Positions 1 through 9,276 of a stretch of DNA of 64,000 bases are shown piece by piece (positions within the stretch are counted from its first letter, which is position 1; each line of letters opens with the position of its first letter). Both the position numbers and the translations under genes were made by a program. Source of the DNA: Croceicoccus naphthovorans (GTDB taxonomy: Bacteria; Pseudomonadota; Alphaproteobacteria; Sphingomonadales; Sphingomonadaceae); assembly GCF_001028705.1 (NCBI RefSeq), contig NZ_CP011770.1:3351501-3415500 (forward strand). The letters are read 5' to 3'. The notes beneath the pieces are model-generated. The model saw nothing but the letters and a program-made list of their open reading frames with translations. It was not told the origin of the DNA and searched no databases.

Positions 1-23
1 TCGTGTTCGCTTGGACCAGCGCG

Positions 24-674
24 TCAGTTGCTGACGGCGGCGCCTTCTTCGGCAACCGGCGTTTCGGTCATCGCGTCGGCGGCGTCGGCGCCTTCGGGCG
101 TTTCGCCTTCGGTCGTGGCAGCGGCTTCGTCGCCCGCTTCCTCAGCCGCCGGCGCTTCCGGCGTGGGCAGCGGCAGGTTAGAACCCTGCGCGTTCAGATA
201 GGCGATGATGTTGGCGCGATCTTCCGGCTTCGACAGGCCGGCAAAGCTCATCTTCGTGCCCGGGGCGAAAGCCTTGGGGCTGGCAAGCCATGCGTCCATG
301 TTCTCGAACGTCCACGTGCCGCCGTGATCGGCCAGCGCGCCAGAGAACGCAAAGCCGCCCTTACCGTGGCCGATTTCCTCACCCATGGTGCCGTAGAGGT
401 TCGGGCCGATGCCGTTCGCGCCGCCCGAATTGATCGTATGGCACGCGGTGCACTTGGCAAAGACCTTTTCGCCCGCGGCGAGATCGGCCGATGCCAGCAG
501 GGTCGCCAGCGACGGGCCGGATTCGCCTTCGCCTTCTTCGGCGGCCACGATCTCGTAACCCGATTCTTCGGGTGCGTGTGTCTTGAACAGATGCCCGCTG
601 ACACTGGAAAAACCCAGAGCCACGATGCCGCCGAAAAGAACCCAGCCGGCGATGGTATTGAACTTGTCGTCCAT
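24..674 (-). CDS. Membrane-anchored class I cytochrome c (CycM/c552-like)
   Basis: Predicted electron carrier on the periplasmic face of the inner membrane. The 216-aa product starts MDDKFNTIAG, followed by one hydrophobic anchor (about residues 9-30). An acidic linker leads to a single haem c domain with CTACH (Cys75, Cys78, His79) and a likely Met axial ligand in PGTKMSF (about 142). The C-terminal 50 residues are Ala/Glu/Pro-rich and low in complexity. An upstream in-frame start exists near 761 but adds a basic stretch with no domain, so the ATG at 674 is preferred. It is divergent from pheA, a neighbourhood I recall from sphingomonads. The partner oxidase is not in the window. Confidence 0.9.
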   Translation of the reverse strand: MDDKFNTIAGWVLFGGIVALGFSSVSGHLFKTHAPEESGYEIVAAEEGEGESGPSLATLLASADLAAGEKVFAKCTACHTINSGGANGIGPNLYGTMGEEIGHGKGGFAFSGALADHGGTWTFENMDAWLASPKAFAPGTKMSFAGLSKPEDRANIIAYLNAQGSNLPLPTPEAPAAEEAGDEAAATTEGETPEGADAADAMTETPVAEEGAAVSN

Positions 675-860
675 TATGGAAAACCCGTCGCGATTTCTTT
701 GTTGAGGCCCCCGGACGGGGGTTTCGCGCGCCGCTCTAGTCACCGCATCGCCGCAGCGCAAGTGCCATTAGGTCCGGTTGCTGCCGCGATGCAGCATATT
801 AGGGCGTGTGTCGCAGGGGCTTGGCAGGGCGCGTCACCGGCCCTAACGGCCTGTCCCGGT

Positions 861-1751
861 ATGCACGATTATCCCGCCCCCGCCCTCGCCATTGCAGAGG
901 ACATGCGCAAGGCCGCCGCCGCCCAGCCGGCGCGCGCGGTTTCGTTTCAGGGCGCGCCCGGCGCCAATTCGCACATCGCCGCGCTGCAGTTCGATCCCGA
1001 TTGCCTGCCGATGCCGTGCTGGTCGTTCGCCGATGCGATCGACGCCGTGCGCGAGGGTAAGGCCGACCGCGCGATCATTCCGATCGAGAACAGCGCCAAC
1101 GGGCGGGTTGCCGACATCCACTTCCTGCTGCCCGAATCGGGCCTGTCGATCACCGGCGAACATTTCATGCCGATCCGCCACACCCTGATGGCGACTGGCC
1201 CGGGCCCGTTCCGCGCAGCGATCAGCCATCCCCAGGCATTAGGGCAATGTCGCGGCTGGTTGCGCGGGCACGGCGTGCTGCCGATGGAATATGCCGACAC
1301 CGCTGCCGCCGCCGCCAAGGTGGCGGAGGATCGCGATCCCGAACTGGCCGCCATCGCCCCGCCGCTGTCGGCGGAATTGTACGGGCTGACCGTGATCGAG
1401 CCTTCGATCGAGGACCAGCACGACAACATGACGCGTTTCGTCGTGCTGGCCCGCGCCCCGCTGGACCCGGCGGAGATCACCGGGACCGCGATGACGACAT
1501 TCGTGTTTCAGGTCCGCAATATCCCGGCGGCGCTGTACAAGGCGCTGGGTGGCTTTGCGACCAACGGCGTCAACATGACCAAGCTGGAAAGCTATCAGGA
1601 TGGCGCGAATTTCGCCGCCACGCGGTTCTATTGCGACATCGTGGGCAAGCCGGGCCAGGTGCCGGTCGACAATGCGCTGGAAGAGCTTGGGTTCTATTCC
1701 AAGAACCTCAGGCTCCTTGGTTGCTACCCTCAGGGTCGGGATCGACCCTAA
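861..1751 (+). CDS. pheA: Prephenate dehydratase (monofunctional, with ACT domain)
   Basis: Converts prephenate to phenylpyruvate in phenylalanine synthesis, in the cytosol. The catalytic domain (about residues 25-205) begins with FQGAPGANSH and contains the conserved TRF motif in HDNMTRFVV. A C-terminal ACT domain (about 213-290) for Phe feedback follows. The usual ESRP motif reads ESYQ here, as I recall for other alphaproteobacterial enzymes. There is no chorismate mutase domain. The open frame extends far upstream, but that part lies antisense to the cytochrome c gene. The ATG at 861 gives 296 aa, normal for the family; an ATG at 903 is an alternative. Confidence 0.93.
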   Translation: MHDYPAPALAIAEDMRKAAAAQPARAVSFQGAPGANSHIAALQFDPDCLPMPCWSFADAIDAVREGKADRAIIPIENSANGRVADIHFLLPESGLSITGEHFMPIRHTLMATGPGPFRAAISHPQALGQCRGWLRGHGVLPMEYADTAAAAAKVAEDRDPELAAIAPPLSAELYGLTVIEPSIEDQHDNMTRFVVLARAPLDPAEITGTAMTTFVFQVRNIPAALYKALGGFATNGVNMTKLESYQDGANFAATRFYCDIVGKPGQVPVDNALEELGFYSKNLRLLGCYPQGRDRP

Positions 1752-1896
1752 AGCACCCTGCCACGGTCGTGGATAATTGACAGGGCTGTCGAGATACGCT
1801 GGCTTGGCGATTGCGCCGTTCATCGCTTCCGGGCAATGGCCGGGCAATTGGGGCGCCCCCGGCCCGTTCAGCAACAAGAGGCGAGCAGCAAGTTCG

Positions 1897-2454
1897 ATGA
1901 GTCAGGATGCAGCGGCAGGGACCGATGCGATCACCTATCGCGAGGCCGAGGAAGGCGACCGCGCCGCGCTGGTCGCGCTGGGCCGGGCGAGCTTCGATGC
2001 CGCTTTCGGCCATCTCTACAGTTCCGACGACCTCAACAGCTTTCTGCACTCTGTCCATTCGCCAGAGGCCGTTGCCGCGCAGATCGCAGACCGCGACGTT
2101 GCCTATCGCCTAGCCTTCAAGGGCGAGAAGCTGGTCGGATATTGCAAGCTGGCCGCGAACAAGGGTTTTGGCGAGGCGGCGCTGATCAACTCTCAGGCCA
2201 AACGCCCGATCACGCTGTCGCAGCTCTATACCGACCCTGCGCAGACCGGGCGGGGCATCGGTGCGGCGCTGATGGACTGGGCACTGGCAGAGGCGAAGAG
2301 CCGCCGCGCCGATGCGATCCAGCTATCGGTGTGGAGCGAGAACCACGATGCGCAGCGTTTCTACGCCCGCCACGGCTTTACCAGGATCGCGGACATCGAC
2401 TTCTGGGTCGGCAAGCACCGCGATGACGAGTTTCTCTACGAGCGGATGCTATGA
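1897..2454 (+). CDS. GNAT family N-acetyltransferase
   Basis: A 185-aa acyl-CoA-dependent acetyltransferase of the GNAT fold. The acetyl-CoA binding loop is visible as QTGRGIGAALMDWAL (motif A, about residues 105-125). Motif B follows as LSVWSENHDAQRFYARHGF, whose RFYARHGF strand-helix is typical of the family. The start at 1897 opens MSQDAAAGTDAITYREAEEGD, so the domain begins about ten residues in; the longer upstream frame adds nothing recognisable. The substrate cannot be told from sequence. It is co-directional with pheA across a 145-bp gap and probably independent of it in function. Confidence 0.85.
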   Translation: MSQDAAAGTDAITYREAEEGDRAALVALGRASFDAAFGHLYSSDDLNSFLHSVHSPEAVAAQIADRDVAYRLAFKGEKLVGYCKLAANKGFGEAALINSQAKRPITLSQLYTDPAQTGRGIGAALMDWALAEAKSRRADAIQLSVWSENHDAQRFYARHGFTRIADIDFWVGKHRDDEFLYERML

Positions 2455-2460
2455 GTTCGC

Positions 2461-2820
2461 TCAGAGGCGTTCAATCGCAAACGCCTCGCAGGTCCGGTTG
2501 GTCGGATCGTTGATCGGGGCATAGCACACCCGCGCCTCTCGCTTTTCGCCGGGGTGCAGGTTCTGGAACACCGCCAACACCCGCTTGCTCTCTCCGCCCG
2601 CCAGTTGCTGCGTTTCACCGGGCAGCAGCCGCACCCCCGCCGCCGGGGTTTCCGACGCTGTTCCGATCGCGAAAACGCGGATCGTGCGCGGGGCATTGTC
2701 TGCATTCTCTACATCGACGAACACCGATTCCATGGAACTGCTGGTGGTGCGCGTCGTCACCCCGCCATCACCGGCCCCGAACTCGAAAGTCGGCACCAGC
2801 GCGACGGTCAGCACGACCAC
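2461..2820 (-). CDS. Small exported protein of unknown function
   Basis: I do not recognise this 119-aa protein. It opens with a short hydrophobic stretch (VVVLTVALVP) that could be an uncleaved anchor or part of a signal peptide. A beta-rich domain follows with two Cys (ARVCYAP and TNRTCEAF, about 25 residues apart in the C-terminal third) that could form a disulfide in the periplasm. The modelled start is GTG at 2820, but an AAGGAG sequence lies 15 nt upstream and the frame stays open back to a TAA. A start further upstream is therefore possible. It is convergent with the GNAT gene, with only 6 bp between the stops. Confidence 0.6.
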   Translation of the reverse strand: MVVLTVALVPTFEFGAGDGGVTTRTTSSSMESVFVDVENADNAPRTIRVFAIGTASETPAAGVRLLPGETQQLAGGESKRVLAVFQNLHPGEKREARVCYAPINDPTNRTCEAFAIERL

Positions 2821-2957
2821 CGGAATGGCGAGCAGCTCCTTGATGGGAATCGATTCCTTTTACCCGTTTGGGGCAGAAGGATCGTCGCAGCCGCTAAAGA
2901 TCGGGGCGGTTGAGCGTTAGGTATTCGCGCCTAGGTGCGGTGCATCGGAAGGGGCGG

Positions 2958-3992
2958 TCAGAACCACTTCCAGCGATAGAACAGCACCAGCTGCATCAAC
3001 AGGATCATCCCGCACATCCCCGTCACGATCCAGAACGCATCGGGATCGTTCATCCCCGGCATCCCGCCGACGTTGATGCCCAGCAACCCGGTCACGAAGC
3101 CCAGCGGCAGGAAGATCGCGGCAACGATGGTGAGGAGGTAACTGGTCCGTTCCGACCGGGCGACGGCGCGGGCGCGGATATCGTCCTGCAGCACGACGGC
3201 GCTTTCCTTCGAAATGTCGATATCGTCGAGATAGCGCGACAGCCGCTCGATCGTCTCGGCAATCTCGCGCCGGTCGTGATCCTCGAACCATGCGGGCGCA
3301 TCGCGGCTGATCCGCTCGAACGCTTCGTGCTGCGGGCTCATATGGCGTTTCAGGGCAAGGCAGTTGCGCCGTATCGCGGCGATCTTTTCCAGCAAAGGCT
3401 CTGTATCGCCGTCCAGATCGGCCTCTTCCAGTTCGTCGATATGTTCGTTCATGTCGATGATCGACCGGTTCATGCGTGCGATCATATGCTTGGTCAGCGA
3501 GGTGATGAGCGCGCCCGCATCGCCGGGCCCGCGGCCCGCATCGATCTCTGCCAGGGTATCGCGCGGGGTTTGCAGCGGCAGGCGGCGCAGGGTGATGACC
3601 CGCTTGCCGTCGCTCCACAACTGCATCGACACCATGTCTTCGGGTTCGGCATTGGGGTTGAAGTTGATGCCGCGCAGCGTGGCGACCAGCGTATCGTCTT
3701 CGCGAAAGGCACGCGGGCGGGTCTGGTCCGAAACCAACAGTTCGGCCGTCGGTTCGGGAATGTTCAGTTCGCTTTCCAGCCATTCCTGAATACCCGCCTG
3801 ATTGCGGCAGAGGTGCAGCCAGATGACCTCTCCGGGCACCCCCGGCTTCCATTCGCGCGCCTGTGCCCAGTTTACCGGCCTGCCGCCGCCCTTGCCATTC
3901 AGCACGCGGCCGAACAGCAGCGCCTCGTCCCCGCGCACGTCGTCTGTGGCCAATCCGTCTTTGTCGGGCCTATCGTGGAACTGGCTGGCCAT
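2958..3992 (-). CDS. zntB: CorA-superfamily metal transporter, ZntB type
   Basis: A 344-aa two-TM-metal-ion-transporter family protein. It has a large soluble N-terminal funnel domain and long helices (about 165-285). Two C-terminal transmembrane segments follow (LLTIVAAIFLPLGFVTGLLG and WIVTGMCGMILLMQLVLFY). The signature loop between them reads GINVGGMPG; GxN with Ile instead of the GMN of CorA points to the ZntB (zinc) branch. It ends in the basic RWKWF tail typical of the family. The ATG at 3992 starts MASQFHDRPDKDG; a longer frame to 4082 has an Arg-rich leader and is not preferred. It is divergent from ispG. The ion specificity is inferred. Confidence 0.85.
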   Translation of the reverse strand: MASQFHDRPDKDGLATDDVRGDEALLFGRVLNGKGGGRPVNWAQAREWKPGVPGEVIWLHLCRNQAGIQEWLESELNIPEPTAELLVSDQTRPRAFREDDTLVATLRGINFNPNAEPEDMVSMQLWSDGKRVITLRRLPLQTPRDTLAEIDAGRGPGDAGALITSLTKHMIARMNRSIIDMNEHIDELEEADLDGDTEPLLEKIAAIRRNCLALKRHMSPQHEAFERISRDAPAWFEDHDRREIAETIERLSRYLDDIDISKESAVVLQDDIRARAVARSERTSYLLTIVAAIFLPLGFVTGLLGINVGGMPGMNDPDAFWIVTGMCGMILLMQLVLFYRWKWF

Positions 3993-4202
3993 CCGGGCGC
4001 TTTCCTTTTGCTTTCGCGGCCTTGTATGGCGACATGCGTGGCGATTTCCTACCGCCCTCGAAACTGCTAGGGAAATCCCCATGTCGACGAAACGAACGAA
4101 ACGGCGGGATAACAGGCGCTTTGGGCAACCACTGCGCCAGTGCCGGATTTATTTTCCGTCTGTGTAAACTTCGTCAACTTCGAAAGGTAACAGGTCAGTT
4201 TT

Positions 4203-5339
4203 ATGAACGCGATCCGCCCCTGGCGCACGATCGAACGCCGCAAGAGCCGGCAAATCATGGTGGGTGCGGTGCCCGTGGGCGGCGATGCCCCGATTACCGT
4301 GCAGACGATGACCAACACGCCGACAGAGGACGTGGCCGCGACGATCGACCAGATCCGCCGGTGCGAGGATGCGGGCGCGGACATTATCCGCGTATCGTGC
4401 CCGACGGCGGAATCGACCGCGAATTTCGACCAGATCACGCGCGCGTCCAACGTGCCCATCGTGGCCGACATCCACTTCCACTACAAACGCGCGCTGGAAG
4501 CCGCCGACAAGGGCGCGGCCTGTCTGCGGATCAACCCCGGCAATATCGGCAGCAGCGAGAGGGTGGCCGAAGTCGTCCGCGCGGCCAAGGCCAACGGCTG
4601 CGCGATCCGCATCGGGGTCAACGCAGGGTCGCTGGAAAAGGACCTGCTGGAAAAATTCGGAGAGCCTTGCCCGGAGGCACTGGTGGAATCGGCGCTCGAC
4701 CACATCAAGTTGCTGCAGGACCACGATTTCCACGAATACAAGGTCGCGGTGAAGGCCAGCGACGTATTCCTTGCCGTCGCCGCCTATCAGGGACTGGCAG
4801 AGGCGGTGGATTGCCCGCTGCACCTTGGCATTACCGAGGCGGGCGGGCTGATCGGCGGGACGGTGAAATCGTCCATCGGCATGGGCAACCTGCTGTGGGC
4901 CGGGATCGGCGACACGATCCGCGTATCGCTTTCGGCAGAGCCGGAACAGGAAGTGCGCGTCGGGTTCGAGATGCTGAAGGCGCTGGGTCTGCGCACCCGC
5001 GGTGTGCGCGTGGTGTCGTGCCCATCGTGCGCGCGGCAGGGCTTTGACGTGATCCGCACGGTGCAGGCGCTGGAAGACAGGTTGCAGCATATCAAGGTGC
5101 CGCTCTCGCTCTCGGTCCTTGGCTGCGTGGTCAATGGACCGGGCGAAGCGCGCGAGACCGACATCGGCCTGACCGGCGGCGGAAATGGCAAGCACATGGT
5201 TTACCTGTCGGGCGTGACCGATCACCACGTGCAAAGCGCCGACATGCTCGACCACATCGTCGGGCTGGTCGAAGCCAAGGCGGCGGAGATCGAGGCCGGG
5301 ATGACCGACGCCGGAAAGGCGACCGAAGCGGCGGAATAA
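4203..5339 (+). CDS. ispG: (E)-4-hydroxy-3-methylbut-2-enyl-diphosphate synthase
   Basis: Catalyses the penultimate step of the MEP isoprenoid pathway, reducing methylerythritol cyclodiphosphate to HMBPP. The 378-aa protein has the N-terminal TIM barrel ([27 protein letters not shown]). Its C-terminal domain carries the [4Fe-4S] cysteines in [10 protein letters not shown] (about 272-275) and GCVVNGPGE (about 307). The ATG at 4203 is followed by [21 protein letters not shown], a typical start for the family. The tail beyond the conserved domain is Ala/Glu-rich. It stands alone in its direction with a 210-bp divergent upstream region. Electrons probably come from flavodoxin or ferredoxin encoded elsewhere. 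Confidence 0.96.
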   Translation: MNAIRPWRTIERRKSRQIMVGAVPVGGDAPITVQTMTNTPTEDVAATIDQIRRCEDAGADIIRVSCPTAESTANFDQITRASNVPIVADIHFHYKRALEAADKGAACLRINPGNIGSSERVAEVVRAAKANGCAIRIGVNAGSLEKDLLEKFGEPCPEALVESALDHIKLLQDHDFHEYKVAVKASDVFLAVAAYQGLAEAVDCPLHLGITEAGGLIGGTVKSSIGMGNLLWAGIGDTIRVSLSAEPEQEVRVGFEMLKALGLRTRGVRVVSCPSCARQGFDVIRTVQALEDRLQHIKVPLSLSVLGCVVNGPGEARETDIGLTGGGNGKHMVYLSGVTDHHVQSADMLDHIVGLVEAKAAEIEAGMTDAGKATEAAE

Positions 5340-5384
5340 GCGGCGTTTACCCGATCTTCAGGGTGATGCCGCACGGTAGCGCCC

Positions 5385-5921
5385 ATGAAGATAGGCGGAA
5401 TTCTGGCGCTGGGCGCGGTGGCCTGTGTGGTCGGCATGATGATGCCGTCGGATCAGGTGCCTGAGGAGCAGGCCCCGGCAATGACGGCAGAAGCGGCGAA
5501 CGTACCGGTGGTCGCGGCGGCGCAAGAGGCGTCCTCTATCGACTATCTGACCGGCGAGATGGTGTTGCAGGCGCAGGCGGACGGGCACTTCTATGCCACG
5601 CCGTCGATCAACATGGTGCCGGTCGACGCGCTGATCGACACCGGGGCCAGCGTTGTCGCTTTGACCGGATCGGACGCAACGGCGATCGGGCTGCAGTGGA
5701 GCGACAGCGACGTGCGCGTCATCGGCCAGGGAGCCAGCGGCGAGGTGCGGGGCGTGCCGGTGCGGCTGGACAAGGTGGAACTCGGCTCGTTCGAGCTGCA
5801 CGACGTGGATGCGGTGATCATCCCGGAAGGGCTGGGCATCACGCTGCTGGGCCAATCGGTCCTGTCGCGCATCCCCAACGTGGCGATTTCCGAAGGGCAG
5901 ATGAACCTCTCGGACTATTGA
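5385..5921 (+). CDS. Clan AA retropepsin-like aspartic protease (TIGR02281 type)
   Basis: A 178-aa single-domain aspartic protease homologue, probably periplasmic. The N-terminus (MKIGGILALGAVACVVGMMM) is a signal or anchor. The protease domain (about 60-178) has the catalytic VDALIDTGASVVALT, with the Asp in DTGAS. The second hallmark is GITLLGQSVLSRI, whose LLGxSxL follows the family pattern. Proteins of this size act as homodimers in related families. The substrate is unknown. It begins a co-directional run with an L,D-transpeptidase-like and an OmpA-like gene, which hints at an envelope role but does not prove one. Confidence 0.85.
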   Translation: MKIGGILALGAVACVVGMMMPSDQVPEEQAPAMTAEAANVPVVAAAQEASSIDYLTGEMVLQAQADGHFYATPSINMVPVDALIDTGASVVALTGSDATAIGLQWSDSDVRVIGQGASGEVRGVPVRLDKVELGSFELHDVDAVIIPEGLGITLLGQSVLSRIPNVAISEGQMNLSDY

Positions 5922-5996
5922 ACCGGGGTTTGTGCGCGCCGGATCGTTCGCAGGTTCAGTTCAAATCAAGCTGCGATGTGCTATATCGGGTTCACC

Positions 5997-6620
5997 ATGA
6001 CCAAGGCCGCAAACCGCAGAACCGTGATCAAGGGCGCACTCGCCGCCGGTGTGGGCCTTGCCCTGCCGACGCGCGCGTTCGCGCAGGCCAGTTCGCTGAC
6101 CCCGCGTGACCGGGCGGTGCTGGATGTGGCGAAAAGAGAGGTTGAGCGGGCCGGATCGGCGCTGTGGCACAAGGATATGGCCGCGATTGCAGATTTCGGC
6201 GTGCATTCGGCCAATCCGCGGTTCCACTTTGCCAATCTGGAAACCGGCACGGTGCGCAGCTTCCTTGTCGCGCACGGTATGGGGTCCGACCCGGAGCATG
6301 ACGGGTTCCTCAACACCTTCTCCAACGTGGAAGGGTCGAACGCCACCAGTCGCGGGGCCTTCATCACTTACGAATGGTACAAGGGCAAATACGGCACCTC
6401 GATTCGCCTCGGCGGGCTTGATCCAGAGAATTCGAACGCGCTGCCGCGCTATATCGTCGCCCATGCGGCGGAATACGCCACCCGCGAACATGTCGCGCGA
6501 TGGGGCAAGCTGGGCCGATCGAACGGCTGTTTCGCGATGGACCCCGCCGACTTTCGAGAGGCGCTGTGGAACATCTCCGGCGGTCGCCTGATCTATTCGG
6601 ACAAGCTGGGTCTGGGCTGA
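5997..6620 (+). CDS. Murein L,D-transpeptidase catalytic-domain family protein (YkuD_2 type)
   Basis: A 207-aa exported protein. The N-terminus has a twin-arginine-like signal (NRRTVIKGALAAGVGLALP, then TRAFAQA). The body matches the YkuD_2 subgroup: FGVHSANPRFHFANLETG, a conserved VAHGMGSDP histidine stretch, and the putative nucleophile in GRSNGCFAM. Members are linked to peptidoglycan cross-linking or trimming, though activity of this subgroup is poorly defined. The ATG at 5997 is preferred because it precedes the signal directly; an in-frame ATG at 5976 adds MCYIGFT. The gene lies 75 bp after the aspartic protease gene. Confidence 0.85.
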   Translation: MTKAANRRTVIKGALAAGVGLALPTRAFAQASSLTPRDRAVLDVAKREVERAGSALWHKDMAAIADFGVHSANPRFHFANLETGTVRSFLVAHGMGSDPEHDGFLNTFSNVEGSNATSRGAFITYEWYKGKYGTSIRLGGLDPENSNALPRYIVAHAAEYATREHVARWGKLGRSNGCFAMDPADFREALWNISGGRLIYSDKLGLG

Positions 6621-6740
6621 TCCGAACAGTCCTACTGGCGCGTTTACCTTAGGGCTTCACCCCATCGTTACCACTCCTTGCGAGGCTTTGCCGCGCGCCA
6701 GACGCATACCCCCGCGTCGTCAGGCTAAAGGAGTAGCGTA

Positions 6741-7625
6741 ATGAGTGTCGTATCCCGCATGCCCGTATTGACCGTCCCGCTGATTGCACTGGCGCTGGCC
6801 AACCCGGTCGCCGTATCGGCGCAGGAATGGCAGCCGACGCAGGATGAAGTTCTGACCACCGTGCACGGCAGCCGCCTTTCCGACGGTCCGGACATCGAAG
6901 GCGTCATCACCAACCGCAATGACGAGATGATGCAGGTGACGACCCGCGAAGGTCAGAAGCTGGTCGTGTCGTTCGACAATCAGACCGAGATCCGCGCCAG
7001 CGGCGGCTTCCTTGGCATGAAGAACAAGAAGCTTGGTCCCGATGCGCTGTACAGCGGCATGCCGGTCGATGTGGAAACGGTGCATTACGGTAAGGGCCTG
7101 ATCGCGACAAAGATCAAGTTCAAGAACGACGACCTGAAGATGGCTTCGATCGTCCACAACGGCACCGCGCACCAGTTTGCCGAACATGGCTCGCTGATCC
7201 GCAAGAACGCCGCCACTGCCGATGCCCTGCGCAGCCGCATGGGCGACATCGACAAGTACAATATCAAGGGCACCGCCAACGTCTATTTCGACAGCGGCAA
7301 GTACGCGCTGTCGGCAGAGGGAGAGCAGAACCTGTGCGCCGTCGCCGCAGAAGCCGATGCGATGGAAAACGCGCTGCTGCTGGTCGTCGGCTACACTGAT
7401 TCGACGGGTAGCTACGAGGTCAATCAGGCGCTGAGCGAAAAGCGTGCGGGCCGCGTGGTAAACTATCTGCAACAGGCCTGCGGCTGGAAGCCGTGGCGGA
7501 TGATGAGCCCCACGGGCATGGCTACAGCCGATCCCGCCGCAGACAACTCGACCGCGGAAGGCAAGGCGCAGAATCGCCGCGTTGCGGTCAACATCCTCGT
7601 CAGCAAGAGCCTTGAAGGGATGTAA
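6741..7625 (+). CDS. OmpA family outer-membrane/peptidoglycan-binding protein
   Basis: A 294-aa protein with a cleavable signal (IALALANPVAVSAQEW). An N-terminal domain (about 30-165) resembles small beta domains with the phrase EIRASGGFLGMKNKK. A C-terminal OmpA-like domain (about 175-290) follows, with ANVYFDSGKYALSAEGE and GYTDSTGSYEVNQALSEKRA. The final NRRVAVNI is typical of the peptidoglycan-binding fold. The ATG at 6741 is preceded by AAAGGAG, a strong ribosome binding site. There is no transmembrane barrel, so it is likely periplasmic. It is convergent with the L,D-transpeptidase gene across a shared hairpin terminator. Confidence 0.88.
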   Translation: MSVVSRMPVLTVPLIALALANPVAVSAQEWQPTQDEVLTTVHGSRLSDGPDIEGVITNRNDEMMQVTTREGQKLVVSFDNQTEIRASGGFLGMKNKKLGPDALYSGMPVDVETVHYGKGLIATKIKFKNDDLKMASIVHNGTAHQFAEHGSLIRKNAATADALRSRMGDIDKYNIKGTANVYFDSGKYALSAEGEQNLCAVAAEADAMENALLLVVGYTDSTGSYEVNQALSEKRAGRVVNYLQQACGWKPWRMMSPTGMATADPAADNSTAEGKAQNRRVAVNILVSKSLEGM

Positions 7626-7643
7626 GTCAGACGAGATACAACG

Positions 7644-7676
7644 AAGCGCAGCCCTGCATTGTGCGGGCCTGCGCTT
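7644..7676. terminator. Shared stem-loop terminator between convergent ompA-like and LDT genes
   Basis: The arms AAGCGCA and TGCGCTT close a hairpin extended inward by GCCC/GGGC with one bulged base. T residues follow on the plus strand (CTTTCGTC). It lies 18 bp past the stop at 7625 and 15 bp before the stop at 7692, so it can serve both genes. Confidence 0.6.
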
Positions 7677-7691
7677 TCGTCTGTCGGGCGA

Positions 7692-9125
7692 TCACAGGCC
7701 GGGGTCTTCGATCGCGACCACTTCCTCGTTCGTCACGCGGCGACCGTCCTTGGCAACGCGTGGTGCGGCAAAGCTGGCAAGCACCGGTTCGTCGCGGCCA
7801 TAGATGTCTTTGAACGACCGCATGGTGCCATCGATGTCCTGCGCCATCGTGAAATAGGTGATGTAGACCGGCACCTGCTTTTTCAGTGGCACCTTGGTGT
7901 ACTCGCCCGATTTCGAGATCGCGACCGCCTCGTCCTTGGGCACTTCGCCCAGTGCGATAGCCAGCGTCAGCGCCAGCTCCAGCGCGCGGTCGGTGCGGAT
8001 GCAGCCGTGCGAGTAGGCGCGGTTCTCGGTATCGAACAGGTTCTTCGACGGGGTATCGTGCAGGAAGATCGCATGCGGGTTCGGCATGTCGAGCTTCATC
8101 ATGCCCAGCGAATTGCCCGGCCCCGGCTGCTGAACCACCACGGTCATGCCGTTTTCGTTCTTCCACGCCTTGTAATTGTGGCTTTTGGCATAGGACGGGT
8201 TGTTCAGCACCCGGTTGCCCAGACCTTCGCCAACCACGATCGATTGCGGCACGGTCCACGTCGGGTTGAAGATCACGCCCTCGACCGTTTCGGCCAACTG
8301 CGGCGTGCTGGTCTTGCCCGGCTTGCCGACGATGGTGCGGTAGGACCGCACGATCTTGTCGTTCACCGTCAGGCGCAGCTGATATTCGGGCACGTTGGTC
8401 AGCAAATAACTGCGCCCCAAATCGCGCGCCAGCCAGCGCCAGCGGTCCATGTTGGCGCGAATCTTGGCACGCTTCGCCGTTTCGCCCTCAGGCGTTTCGA
8501 GCAGCATCTGCTTTAGAACCGCATAGTCGGGGTGCGTCGGGCTGAGCGAATCGAGCGCGGCCACGACGCCGCCGCCCGCCAAGGCTTCCTCTAGAAGCGG
8601 CTTGATCGGCAGCCGTTCGGCATCGGGATCGCGCACGAACCACTGGCGGCGCGAATCCATTTCGGTCCGCCCGTCGCGCAGGTCTTGCGCAACCCATGTG
8701 AAGGTGCGGGTGGCAATCTCGTTCAGCTTCAGGCCCGGACCACCTGCAATCGCGGCGTCCAGTTCAACCGGCAGGTAGTCGCGCGGAAAAAGGCCTTCGT
8801 TGCCAAGGCCCGCGACATAAGCGCGCAACTCTTCGGCATCGGCGACGGTCCACGTCGGGGCCGCGTCAAAGAAGTCGGTCGGTACTTCCTGTACTACCGG
8901 TTGCGACGCCATCGTTGGTGCCGCGGTCGGCGCAGCGGGCTGCGTCACCGTGTCCGCTCCCACCTTTACCGGTGGCTTCGCGGTTTGCGTCGCGGCGGGC
9001 TGCGGCAGCTGGCCTTCGCCGACGTAGCCGGAGCCTGGGGCGTTTTGCGCCAGGGCGGGAAGGGCCAGGGCCAGGGCCGTCATACCGACGGCAGTGCGAG
9101 TCAGGGCGGTCGTGATCTGTTTCAT
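7692..9125 (-). CDS. L,D-transpeptidase, YcbB-like with N-terminal scaffold domain
   Basis: A predicted periplasmic 3-3 peptidoglycan cross-linking enzyme of 477 aa. A signal peptide (TALALALPALAQNAPG) leads into a Pro/Thr/Ala-rich linker (about 30-80). A helical scaffold (about 85-250) follows, then the YkuD catalytic domain (about 255-450). Catalytic residues are seen in IFLHDTPSKNLFD and the nucleophile Cys in YSHGCIRTDRALELA (about 372). The scaffold plus YkuD arrangement matches E. coli YcbB (LdtD), although the protein is shorter and lacks an obvious PG_binding_1 repeat. The start at 9125 is supported by the signal peptide. Confidence 0.9.
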   Translation of the reverse strand: MKQITTALTRTAVGMTALALALPALAQNAPGSGYVGEGQLPQPAATQTAKPPVKVGADTVTQPAAPTAAPTMASQPVVQEVPTDFFDAAPTWTVADAEELRAYVAGLGNEGLFPRDYLPVELDAAIAGGPGLKLNEIATRTFTWVAQDLRDGRTEMDSRRQWFVRDPDAERLPIKPLLEEALAGGGVVAALDSLSPTHPDYAVLKQMLLETPEGETAKRAKIRANMDRWRWLARDLGRSYLLTNVPEYQLRLTVNDKIVRSYRTIVGKPGKTSTPQLAETVEGVIFNPTWTVPQSIVVGEGLGNRVLNNPSYAKSHNYKAWKNENGMTVVVQQPGPGNSLGMMKLDMPNPHAIFLHDTPSKNLFDTENRAYSHGCIRTDRALELALTLAIALGEVPKDEAVAISKSGEYTKVPLKKQVPVYITYFTMAQDIDGTMRSFKDIYGRDEPVLASFAAPRVAKDGRRVTNEEVVAIEDPGL

Positions 9126-9276
9126 TGCTCTCTCAACGCCCGAAAGCGGCGCTTTATCCGCCTATATTGCGAAGCGGCGGCTTTCCACACCCTGAATCGC
9201 GTGTTGTCCCACGGGCATTGTATCGTTCGCGCAACCGGGCTTGACCACATGGAATGCACCCGCCAAATCCATCCTC

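Noticed and set aside
3..860. N-terminal extension of pheA back to the window start
   Set aside because: It is antisense to the cytochrome c gene and carries no conserved residues. The ATG at 861 gives the normal family length.
5940..5996. tRNA-like GGTTCAGTTCAAATC phrase
   Set aside because: No acceptor stem or anticodon arm can be formed. No tRNA gene was recognised anywhere in the window.
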